Shown one piece after another: positions 1 through 6,987 of a DNA stretch of 16,379 nucleotides. A program made the translations under genes and the position numbers. Position 1 is the first letter of the stretch. Each line of letters begins with the position of its first letter. Under the pieces are notes generated by a model. That model ran no database searches and was not told the DNA's origin. It worked only from the letters and a program-made list of their open reading frames with translations. This DNA is from an uncultured Clostridia bacterium (GTDB lineage: Bacteria > Bacillota > Clostridia > TANB77 > CAG-508). The stretch covers positions 1 through 16,379 of the forward strand of contig CAOSZT010000010.1 of the NCBI GenBank assembly GCA_948528155.1. The letters are read 5' to 3'.

Positions 1-100
1 CATTATTTTTATTTTTATAGTATTTTGTTACAAAAATGTAATAAAAAAATAATATAATTAGATAATTTTTGTTTAAAAGGGTCTGTTAAAAGTTTTATAT

Positions 101-2323
101 TTATTTAGTAAAAAAATTCTTTTCCATTGTATTTTCTGAATCTCTTCCAATAAAAACCTTAAACTCTCCATTTTCTGCAACAAACTTCAAATCAGAATTC
201 CAAAATTTTAACATTTCTTTATTAATTTCAAATTGTATGATTTTTAGTTCATGTGGTTTAAAATATAATTTCTTAAATCCTTTAAGTTCTTTTACAGGTC
301 TAACAACACTGCCAAACAAATCTTGAATATATAATTGTATAGTTTCATATCCAGCACAATCACTTTTATTTTCTACTTCAATAGTAACAGTAATGTGATC
401 TTTTTCTTTTAACACATTTTTATTCAATTTTAAATTTCTATACTCAAAATTGCAATATGATAAACCAAATCCAAAAGGATAAAAACTTTCTGTTGGGATA
501 TCTTGATATCTTGACATATATCTAAAATCTTTAGTATGAGGTCTACCTGTATTATAATGATTGTAATATATAGGACATTGACCTACACTTTGAGGAAAAC
601 TCATTGTCAACTTTCCAGAAGGATTTACATCACCAAAAACAACTTCTATTATAGCATTAGCACCAGTTGTTCCAGGAAACCATACATCTAAAATACCATC
701 TAATTTATTCTCAACATTATTTAATTGTAGAGGTCTTCCATTAAACAATATCATAACCATAGGTTTATTCAATTTATATAGTTCATTTATTAAATTTATT
801 TGATTTTCTGGTAAACTAATATTTGAGCGTGAACATGCTTCTCCACTTTGTTTATAATGTTCTCCTAACAATAATAATATTATCTCTGATTTTTTTGCAA
901 CTTCTACCGCTTCTTTTATACTAGCTTCTTCTTTCTCTTTTTCATTTTCAATAAAAATTGTAGGACTACCATCAGCTTTTAATATTTTATTTATTTCATC
1001 TTGTCTTAAAATTTCTGTACCTTTTGAATACAATACATTTTCGTTTCCAAGTCTTTCCCTAAATACTTCTAAAATTGTAGCATTTTTAGTTCTGTCAGAA
1101 AATATAGACCATGAACCTGTAATGCCAATATTATCTGCATATGGTCCAATTAATGCTATTTTTTTATCTTCTTTTAATGGTAATACATTATTATTGTTTT
1201 TTAATAGAACAAAGGTTTCTTGTGTAAGTTTTTTAGTTTCTTCTAAATTAGATTTATTCATTATATATGTCTTTTCTTTCTCTTTATCTAAATTTCCATA
1301 TGGATTTTCAAATAATCCAAGTTTATTTTTTAATCTCAAGATTCTTAACACACTTTGATTTACTTTTTCCTCTATTTCTTTACTTTCTAAACACAAATCT
1401 TTCAAATTATTAGCATAAATTCCTGACATCATATCAATATCAACACCAGCATTTATAGCATTTAAAGCTGCATGTTTTTCATTTTCTGAAGCACCATGTG
1501 CTATTGTTTCTTCTATTGCTGAATAATCTGAAATTATAATACCTTTAAAATTTAATTCTTTCCTTATTAAATCTTGTATCAACCATTTATTAATTGTAGC
1601 AGGAATTCCATTTAAAATATTGAAAGAAGTCATTATCATTTCTGCATTAGTATTTATTGCTGACTTGTATGCTGGTAAATAATATTGCCTAAATTCTCTT
1701 TCTGACATATCTACAGTATTATAATCTCTACCTGCTTCTACTGCTCCATATGCTGCAATATGTTTAATACAAGAAGCAATATTTCCTAATTTTGATATAT
1801 CTTCTCCTTGATATGCCTCAACCATTGCTTTTGCATATATTTCACCAAGATATGGATCTTCACCACCAATAGCTTCCATTACTCTTCCCCATCTTGGATC
1901 TCTTGATAAATCTAGCATTGGTGAAAAATTAACATTTACACCAGCTATATTTGACTCCATTGCAGAAATTTGTGTCATTTTTTTTATTTTTTTTACATTC
2001 CATGTGCATCCTTGTGCAATTGGAATTGGAAATGCTATTTTATAACCATTAATAACATCAGCCATAAATAGTAATGGGATTTTTAACCTACTTTTAGATA
2101 AGTATTCATCTTGAACTTTTTTAACTCTATCTACTCCCATTATATTTAAAATTGAACCTACATTATATAACATTTCATTAGATAATTTTAAATCTTTTAA
2201 TGGTCCTGTTGAGACATTTATGTCTTCCTCTAAAAATATATCTCCTGCAACTTGTACCATTTGACCTATTTTTTCTTCTAATGTCATTTTATTTAATAAT
2301 TCTTTAACTTTTGTATCTTTCAT
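101..2323 (-). CDS. Glycoside hydrolase family 3 beta-glucosidase (BglX-like), cytoplasmic
   Basis: The 740-residue protein has the three-part GH3 architecture: a TIM-barrel domain (about 1-340), an alpha/beta sandwich (about 365-580) and a C-terminal fibronectin-III-like domain (about 625-735). The nucleophile is probably D266 in GIIISDYSA. KHIAAYG (187-193) and GRD (198-200) are conserved substrate-pocket segments. E495 in SGEACSRS is the likely acid/base by alignment from memory to BglX-type enzymes. There is no signal peptide, so the enzyme should act on imported oligosaccharides, releasing glucose from non-reducing ends. The ATG is preceded by GAAAGGAT. It follows the GH144-like gene by 59 bp on the same strand with no terminator seen, which supports co-transcription. 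The family is secure; linkage specificity (beta-1,2, -1,3, -1,4 or xyloside) cannot be read from sequence, though the neighbour favours beta-1,2-linked (sophoro-) oligosaccharides. Confidence 0.95.
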   Translation of the reverse strand: MKDTKVKELLNKMTLEEKIGQMVQVAGDIFLEEDINVSTGPLKDLKLSNEMLYNVGSILNIMGVDRVKKVQDEYLSKSRLKIPLLFMADVINGYKIAFPIPIAQGCTWNVKKIKKMTQISAMESNIAGVNVNFSPMLDLSRDPRWGRVMEAIGGEDPYLGEIYAKAMVEAYQGEDISKLGNIASCIKHIAAYGAVEAGRDYNTVDMSEREFRQYYLPAYKSAINTNAEMIMTSFNILNGIPATINKWLIQDLIRKELNFKGIIISDYSAIEETIAHGASENEKHAALNAINAGVDIDMMSGIYANNLKDLCLESKEIEEKVNQSVLRILRLKNKLGLFENPYGNLDKEKEKTYIMNKSNLEETKKLTQETFVLLKNNNNVLPLKEDKKIALIGPYADNIGITGSWSIFSDRTKNATILEVFRERLGNENVLYSKGTEILRQDEINKILKADGSPTIFIENEKEKEEASIKEAVEVAKKSEIILLLLGEHYKQSGEACSRSNISLPENQINLINELYKLNKPMVMILFNGRPLQLNNVENKLDGILDVWFPGTTGANAIIEVVFGDVNPSGKLTMSFPQSVGQCPIYYNHYNTGRPHTKDFRYMSRYQDIPTESFYPFGFGLSYCNFEYRNLKLNKNVLKEKDHITVTIEVENKSDCAGYETIQLYIQDLFGSVVRPVKELKGFKKLYFKPHELKIIQFEINKEMLKFWNSDLKFVAENGEFKVFIGRDSENTMEKNFFTK

Positions 2324-2382
2324 AATTTTTATATCCTTTCAAATATCCTTATTATTTAGTAATTAAATAATTATGTTCGTCT

Positions 2383-3615
2383 CTAACTTATGACCTCTGA
2401 TTTCTGACATATTCCCAAAATTTCTAATCCTTTTTTCACATATTCATTTTTCATAAAACAATCCCAAATTAACTGAGTCAAATAATTCTCAATCATCAAC
2501 ATAGAAATGCCCTTGTCAATACCAATAACTTCTTTTGAATACCACTCACCATTTTCTAAATTATAAGAGTCAATAAAACCATATTTGCCCCACAACTTTG
2601 GAAAATTATTATAAAAATTTTCTAATGCTTTAATACTAAGCTCAGGAGTAAAAACTATTGATCCAGCAGGACCACAAGGAGTTACAGTTCCATCATTTTC
2701 TTTTTCAATATCAGCTAAACAAGGTTTGGCTCCATATCCACCTGAATATCCTTTTGGTCCAACACATGCAGTTAAGCCCCATGAATTTTTTCCAAATGTT
2801 TTAAATTTATCACTATTTTTAATACAGTATATTCTATTTGCAAGAGTTGCTTTTTTAGAATTTTCAAACCAATCTATACCTTCTTCATCTTTTTTGTCTC
2901 TAAAATCTATCCAAGCATGTGAAAATTGATATGTAAATAATGTTCCACAATATGTATAAATTATATCTTTTATGTTTTCATAATCTTTTTTTTCTTTTTT
3001 TATATCATTATACATTTCTTTATTTATTGGATATGTTGCTGATGCAACACCTAGAACATACAACATCAACTGTTCTGCATACATATCCCATTTTCCCCAA
3101 AATCCTTCTTCTGGTTTATATCCCATATAAAATAAATTTGTTTCTTTGTTTCTATACCATTCCCAATTTATTCTTTTATATAGTTCATCTGCTTTTTCCT
3201 TAATTTCATTTTGAAAAAACTCACCTGCACATATTGCTCCACATATAAAAATTGCTGTATCTATTATTGATATTTCACAATTCCACTCTCTTTTTGCAGT
3301 TTCCATATTTACAAAATGATAATAAAAACCATTTTCTCCCTCAACATTGTTTAAAAATGTATCTAATGTTCCATTTACTCTTTCATATGCTTTTTCATAA
3401 TTAATCCATTTTCTCTTTGTTCCTATTACAAGTGCTGCTAATCCATATCCAACTGAAGCGATACTTGCAATGTTATTTGCATACATATCCTTATCTCTAA
3501 TTAAACCATATCCTTTGCTATTTTTATTAAGATTAGCTTCTTTTATAAAAAAGTTATAACTTCCTTTCAATTCCTTTACTAATAACTTTTCTCCATATTT
3601 TCTAAATATTCGCAT
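2383..3615 (-). CDS. Glycoamylase-like / GH144-type glycan hydrolase (candidate beta-1,2-glucanase)
   Basis: A 410-residue all-alpha protein matching the glycoamylase-like domain that defines GH144, whose characterised bacterial members are endo-beta-1,2-glucanases. Family segments: REWNCEISIIDTAIFICGA (109-127, with E114 and D119 near the expected active-site position), KNSWGLTACVGPKGY (276-290), DGTVTPCGPAGSIVFTPE (308-325) and IGIDKGISMLMIENY (364-378). There is no signal peptide or membrane segment, so it is predicted to be intracellular, unlike many secreted members; it may finish degradation of imported beta-1,2-glucan fragments. The ATG has a good AGAGGTGAT ribosome site. It is the first gene of a two-gene operon with the GH3 enzyme. 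The family call is firm; substrate is inferred from characterised members and the GH3 neighbour. Exo- rather than endo-acting enzymes also occur among relatives. Confidence 0.85.
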   Translation of the reverse strand: MRIFRKYGEKLLVKELKGSYNFFIKEANLNKNSKGYGLIRDKDMYANNIASIASVGYGLAALVIGTKRKWINYEKAYERVNGTLDTFLNNVEGENGFYYHFVNMETAKREWNCEISIIDTAIFICGAICAGEFFQNEIKEKADELYKRINWEWYRNKETNLFYMGYKPEEGFWGKWDMYAEQLMLYVLGVASATYPINKEMYNDIKKEKKDYENIKDIIYTYCGTLFTYQFSHAWIDFRDKKDEEGIDWFENSKKATLANRIYCIKNSDKFKTFGKNSWGLTACVGPKGYSGGYGAKPCLADIEKENDGTVTPCGPAGSIVFTPELSIKALENFYNNFPKLWGKYGFIDSYNLENGEWYSKEVIGIDKGISMLMIENYLTQLIWDCFMKNEYVKKGLEILGICQKSEVIS

Positions 3616-3719
3616 ATTTAACTATCACCTCTTATAATTATATTAACATATTTATTTTTGCTTTCATATGGTTATTTGTTCCATAAAAAAACCTTCTTCC
3701 ATAATAAAAGAAAGCATAT

Positions 3720-3765
3720 AGAAAAATTCAATAACTTCTAATAATTAAAGTTACTGAATTTTTCT
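3720..3765 (-). promoter_or_regulatory. Long leader hairpin of the GH144-GH3 operon
   Basis: An 18-bp inverted repeat (arms 3720-3737 and 3748-3765) with a 10-nt loop. The only non-Watson-Crick position is A-C in plus-strand RNA but G-U in minus-strand RNA, so the minus-strand transcript folds without a mismatch. It starts about 6 nt after the predicted transcription start and lies about 105 nt before the GH144 start codon. It may act as an attenuator, a 5' stabiliser or a protein-binding hairpin. It does not match the BglG/LicT antiterminator target as I remember it. A plus-strand T tract (3765-3770) follows it, but no plus-strand gene leads into it. Confidence 0.6.
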
Positions 3766-3777
3766 TTTTTCAACTAT

Positions 3778-3807
3778 ATATTACTTATTTGTTGATGTAA
3801 ATGTCAA
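3778..3807 (-). promoter_or_regulatory. Predicted sigma-A promoter of the GH144-GH3 operon
   Basis: On the minus strand a perfect -35 TTGACA (3802-3807) is followed after 18 bp by TAATAT (3778-3783, four of six matches to TATAAT). Transcription would start near 3771, after the upstream gene's terminator and before the leader hairpin. The -10 is imperfect, so this is a moderate call. Confidence 0.5.
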
Positions 3808-3827
3808 TATCTAAATTTTTTACACTT

Positions 3828-3860
3828 AAAAAAATCCAATCATAATGAATGACTAGATTT
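3828..3860 (-). terminator. Rho-independent terminator of the acidic coiled-coil gene
   Basis: On the minus strand a 12-bp stem (3849-3860 with 3832-3843) around a 5-nt loop is followed by seven T (complement of the A run 3828-3834), starting 15 nt past the stop codon. Two positions that mismatch in plus-strand RNA become G-U pairs in minus-strand RNA, which gives the direction. Confidence 0.8.
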
Positions 3861-3875
3861 CTTATAATATTAATA

Positions 3876-5594
3876 TTAGAAAAATTTATTAAATAAACCT
3901 TTCTTTCCTTTTTTCTCTTCTGCAAATCTTTTTCCTTTAGAATTCTTTTTGTCTTCTTCATCTTCTACTTCTTCAACTTTAACATCTTCAATAATTATTT
4001 CTTCGTCTTCATTTTCTTCTTCTGCTTCTTCTTCATAGTACTCTTCTTCATATTCATCATCATCTTCAAAAAACTCTTCTACTTCTTCTGATATTTCATC
4101 TTCTTCATTATCATTCTCATTGTCTTCTTCTTCAATGTTATTATCTATACTTTCGTTATTATCAATTTCTTCCAGTTCTTCTCTTTCTTCTTCATCTTCA
4201 ATATCAACTGCTGTATCTTCTTCATCAACAAAAATATATTCTTCTTTATCTACATATTCTTCAGTATCATCAATACTTTCATTTTCTTCTATACTTTCAT
4301 CAACATACTCGTCAATATATTCAACATCTTTGTCATCAATTTCAGATTTAAATATATCATCTTCTAATCTATCTTTTCTGTCTTCTGAGCTTTCATCTTG
4401 ACTTTCTTCAAGTTTAAATTCTGATAAATCTTTTTCAAATTTTTCACTTATTTCATTTTGAAATACTTCATAAATATTTTTAATTTCTTCTATTCTCCAA
4501 GAGTTTGAATTTATAACAGTTCCAGCTTTAATTTTCATATTATTTATTTCTTTTTCAAAGTTTTTCTCATTTTCTTCAATATTTTTTAAATACTCTTTAT
4601 TATATAATTCTTTATATACTTTTTTTGTGGCTTTATTTGATATTTCTTTTAAAATCAAATTATATAAATTACTAAATTGTTCCATGTCTTTTTTAAATTC
4701 TTCACATGTATCAGTCATTATCTGTTTGTGAGCTTTTAATCCATTTATTGCTGACATTCTTTCATTATCTAGGAAACTAACTATATACATTTTTTGTGCT
4801 TTCAAAAATGCTAATTTTACACTTGCATCTCTTAAAGCTTTTTCATATGGATCTATTCTTATTTCATCATTACTAGCTTCTACTACTAATCTTTTCATTT
4901 TATCATAAATTGCAATATAGCATTCTGCTTCTTCTTTAGCTATATCATTTCTAACATTTACAGCATTTTCTATTACATCACTATTAAATGGTACTCTTTC
5001 ATCTTTTCCATTACTTAACATTATCTCTATAATATCTTTTTTGATAATGTTATCATCTGAACTTATATAATCTTTTACATCTTTTATTATTTCACTATCT
5101 ATTTCTGTTACATCTTTACTTGCTTTTTCAATAACTTCAATATGATTTTTTTCTTCTGACCTTCTATTTCTTGAACATTTACTTCTTTGCATTTGTTTTT
5201 CTATGAATTTTGTTAATGCACTTATAAAATTTTTTCTTAATTCTTCTAATCTTTTATTATTTGCATTTATATTATCTTCTATTTTAATCAATTTTTTTTC
5301 AACAGTACTAGGATCTTCATCAAGACTATCAAATGCTTTGTTTCTTTCTTCTTCAAACTTTAAATTAGATTTATATATTTTTTTTTGCTCAAGTTGAATT
5401 TTTCTTATTTCATTTGCAGTTGCATCAAACTCATTTATAATTGTATCTTCTTCTTCAAGTATTGATTGATATTTTTGTATTTCCTCAATCATTTCTTTAT
5501 AATTTTTATAAATAGTTTTTAAATTCAGCCTATTATCAAATCCAAATATTTTATTAAAATATCTTTCTAAAACAATTGCACTTCTCTCGTACAT
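3876..5594 (-). CDS. Coiled-coil protein with highly acidic C-terminal tail, function unknown
   Basis: I do not recognise the family. The frame is open up to a TTG at 5654, but that codon lies inside the promoter -35 region. The ATG at 5594 has AGGAGG at 5605-5610 with a 10-nt gap, giving 572 residues. No signal peptide or membrane segment is seen. The N-terminal two-thirds is helical and rich in E/K with likely coiled coils (roughly 25-125 and 330-390). About 400-545 is almost all D/E with scattered Y and F, encoded by TTC/TCT-rich DNA on the plus strand. The end flips to basic (KGKRFAEEKKGKKG) and finishes with the hydrophobic LFNKFF, which could bind a membrane or a partner. The gene stands alone, between cysE (which could read through into it) and the glycan operon. 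A structural, cytoskeletal or binding role is possible, but no function is claimed. Confidence 0.85.
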   Translation of the reverse strand: MYERSAIVLERYFNKIFGFDNRLNLKTIYKNYKEMIEEIQKYQSILEEEDTIINEFDATANEIRKIQLEQKKIYKSNLKFEEERNKAFDSLDEDPSTVEKKLIKIEDNINANNKRLEELRKNFISALTKFIEKQMQRSKCSRNRRSEEKNHIEVIEKASKDVTEIDSEIIKDVKDYISSDDNIIKKDIIEIMLSNGKDERVPFNSDVIENAVNVRNDIAKEEAECYIAIYDKMKRLVVEASNDEIRIDPYEKALRDASVKLAFLKAQKMYIVSFLDNERMSAINGLKAHKQIMTDTCEEFKKDMEQFSNLYNLILKEISNKATKKVYKELYNKEYLKNIEENEKNFEKEINNMKIKAGTVINSNSWRIEEIKNIYEVFQNEISEKFEKDLSEFKLEESQDESSEDRKDRLEDDIFKSEIDDKDVEYIDEYVDESIEENESIDDTEEYVDKEEYIFVDEEDTAVDIEDEEEREELEEIDNNESIDNNIEEEDNENDNEEDEISEEVEEFFEDDDEYEEEYYEEEAEEENEDEEIIIEDVKVEEVEDEEDKKNSKGKRFAEEKKGKKGLFNKFF

Positions 5595-5635
5595 ATTATT
5601 AAATCCTCCTATTTTACTCTCTTTTATTCTTGTAT

Positions 5636-5664
5636 ATTCTATCACCTTTGACAAGAATTGACAA
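5636..5664 (-). promoter_or_regulatory. Sigma-A promoter of the acidic coiled-coil gene, with tandem TTGTCAA repeat
   Basis: Minus-strand -35 TTGTCA (5659-5664), exactly 17 bp, then -10 TAGAAT (5636-5641); five of six matches in each box. Transcription would start near 5629, 35 nt before the ATG at 5594. A second TTGTCAA copy lies 10 bp further downstream (5648-5654), one helical turn away. The repeat could be a regulator site or chance. Confidence 0.75.
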
Positions 5665-5677
5665 GGCTTTTTTTATT

Positions 5678-6207
5678 TTATTTAGTAACATTGACTTCTA
5701 AACTAGGTATTCCAACAACAGTTACATTATCTTTAACATCTTTTAATACAACACTATTAGCTCCAATTTTAACATTATTTCCAATTTTTATAGGTCCTAA
5801 AACTTTTGCACCAGCACCAACCATAACATTATTACCTAAATCAGGGTGTCTTTTATATTTATCTTTTCCAGTTCCACCAAGAGTACTATTATGGTATATA
5901 GTACAATTATCACCTATTGTTGTAGTCTCTCCTATAACTATTCCCATTCCATGGTCAATAAATAATTTTTTTCCAATTTTAGCCCCGTGGATGTATTTCT
6001 ATGCCTGTTAAATGTCTTGAAAATTGAGAAACTAATCTTGCAAGAAAAAATAATTTTTTCTTATATAGGAAATGTGCTATTCTATGAAATAATAATGAGT
6101 GAAATCCGAGGGTATAAAATTATAGCTTCTATTATATTTCTGCAAGCTGGATCTTTTTCACATATATTTTTTGCATCTTCATATAATCTTTTTAATACTT
6201 TTATCAT
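5678..6207 (-). pseudogene. cysE: Serine O-acetyltransferase gene interrupted by two +1 frameshifts
   Basis: The product would make O-acetylserine from serine and acetyl-CoA, the first step of cysteine synthesis. The segment reads as a complete 175-residue enzyme only if one base is skipped twice. Frame 1 runs from the ATG at 6207 (GGTGAT ribosome site) through IIEAIILYP to CGG at 6106-6108. Frame 2 covers GFHSLLFHRIAHFLY to GIEIHP and reaches CGG at 5985-5987. Frame 3 continues GAKIGKKLFIDHGMGIVIGE through the left-handed beta-helix repeats to the stop. Catalytic-type residues are present (H72, D84, H85, H120 in KRHP). Removing two bases makes the length an exact number of codons, and conservation is unbroken on both sides. 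Each extra C sits between a conserved Pro and Gly. Without a shift, frame 1 stops after about 44 codons; an ATG at 5947 could start only an 89-residue C-terminal fragment. Possibilities: recent pseudogene, sequencing error, or ribosomal frameshifting. Confidence 0.88.
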
Positions 6208-6222
6208 TTTTATCACCATTAT

Positions 6223-6251
6223 ATTATATGTAATGTTTCTATATATGTCCC
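6223..6251 (-). promoter_or_regulatory. Predicted promoter of cysE
   Basis: Minus-strand GGGACA (6246-6251, four of six matches), 17 bp, then a perfect TATAAT (6223-6228). Transcription would begin near 6216, leaving a very short leader that carries the GGTGAT ribosome site for the ATG at 6207 and excluding the in-frame ATG at 6219. No T-box or other cysteine-responsive leader fits in this gap. Confidence 0.6.
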
Positions 6252-6295
6252 AGATAATAAATGTTCAAAATGGATTGTCCCCCTTTTTCCTAATA

Positions 6296-6706
6296 TCAAT
6301 ACTCTTCAATCTTTACATAAACTTTTTCTTCTAAACCATATCTTTTTTCAATTTCTAATTTAGTAATTTGAGTGTCATCTTTAAAGGCAAATTTATTCAT
6401 GCTGTCTAAAATTACTTTTACTATATTATCAATATCTGGCTTTTTTGTGGGACTAATATTATTTTCTAACATTTCATTTATTTCTGTTTTTTTTGTAGTT
6501 TTTGGTATAGAGAAATATGCTAATATGCTTACTTTTAATCTTCCTTGTAATTGATTTATTTTAGGATATTTTAATAAATAATATTGTTCTACAAGTGTTT
6601 CATAATCTTTTGTTTTTGTTGGTGTATATATAATTCCTGTGTTTGTGTTTAGTCTTGGTCTTCCTTTTCCTATTATTTTTCCTGGTACTTCAAATTCATA
6701 TATCAT
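6296..6706 (-). CDS. RusA-family Holliday junction resolvase
   Basis: A 136-residue protein with the RusA fold signature: the N-terminal beta strand with GKGRPR (13-18), then KPDIDNIVKVILDSMN (89-104) and FKDDTQI (108-114). D91, D93 and D110 or D111 correspond to the metal-binding aspartates that cut four-way DNA junctions in E. coli RusA, a dimeric endonuclease. The ATG follows a strong AAGGAGG and has its own promoter. RusA genes are often prophage-borne, but no other phage gene is seen here; stand-alone chromosomal copies are common in Clostridia. It lies about 90 bp upstream of cysE on the same strand, without an obvious terminator between them. Confidence 0.9.
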   Translation of the reverse strand: MIYEFEVPGKIIGKGRPRLNTNTGIIYTPTKTKDYETLVEQYYLLKYPKINQLQGRLKVSILAYFSIPKTTKKTEINEMLENNISPTKKPDIDNIVKVILDSMNKFAFKDDTQITKLEIEKRYGLEEKVYVKIEEY

Positions 6707-6765
6707 TTTTTCCTCCTTAGATTTAAAAATATACTCTAATTTTTATATCCTTTTTTTCTATATTC

Positions 6766-6794
6766 ATAATATCAAAAAAAAATTGTAACATCAA
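6766..6794 (-). promoter_or_regulatory. Predicted promoter of the RusA-family gene
   Basis: Minus-strand TTGATG (6789-6794), 17 bp including a run of nine T, then TATTAT (6766-6771). The T-rich spacer resembles A/T-tract promoters of low-GC Gram-positives. Transcription would start near 6759, about 50 nt before the ATG. Confidence 0.6.
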
Positions 6795-6924
6795 CAAAAT
6801 ACCAGAAAATTTCAGGAAAATTTAATCATATTACAATTTTAAGCTTAATTTTTCATATTTTTAAATAAGCCGTTTAAATTTATGATAATAATAATTTTTA
6901 TTAAAAACACTTTATAACTTCAAG

Positions 6925-6963
6925 AAAAAGTGCAGTGGTGTTTATCTACCAACTGCACTTTTT
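6925..6963 (-). terminator. Terminator of the sortase/cohesin/dockerin operon
   Basis: A 12-bp stem (AAAAAGTGCAGT at 6925-6936 with its complement at 6952-6963) encloses an inner GGT/ACC pairing. T runs flank it in both directions. It lies 25 nt past the stop codon of the dockerin-like protein gene, so it most likely ends that operon. Confidence 0.85.
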
Positions 6964-6987
6964 TGTTTACTAGTTTTTTTACTAAAA

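Noticed and set aside
1..100. Terminator for the GH3 operon (TTACA-AAAA-TGTAA near 29-42).
   Set aside because: The stem is only 5 bp, all but one pair A/T, and on the minus strand it is not followed by a T tract.
2351..2371. AT-only palindrome (ATTATTTA-N5-TAAATAAT) between the GH144 and GH3 genes as an operator or terminator.
   Set aside because: Pure A/T inverted repeats are expected by chance here, and there is no GC stem or adjacent promoter to support a function.
4120..4401. Plus-strand open frame encoding a poly-Ser protein.
   Set aside because: It is the antisense of the D/E-rich tail codons of the acidic protein; no ribosome site and no natural composition.
5980..6112. The cysE breaks as systematic sequencing errors at CCWGG (Dcm-type) sites, since removing each extra base leaves CCTGG or CCAGG.
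   Set aside because: Many other CCTGG/CCAGG sites (in ClpP, ClpX, trigger factor, GH3, sortase and XRE genes) are intact in frame, so no general error at this motif is visible; isolated read errors still need checking.
6219..6295. T-box or S-box leader for cysE.
   Set aside because: The gap to the RusA-family stop is only about 75 nt and lacks the conserved T-box core and a terminator.
6296..6706. RusA-family gene as a sign of a prophage.
   Set aside because: No integrase, terminase, capsid, lysis or other phage gene is nearby, and neighbours are ordinary chromosomal genes.
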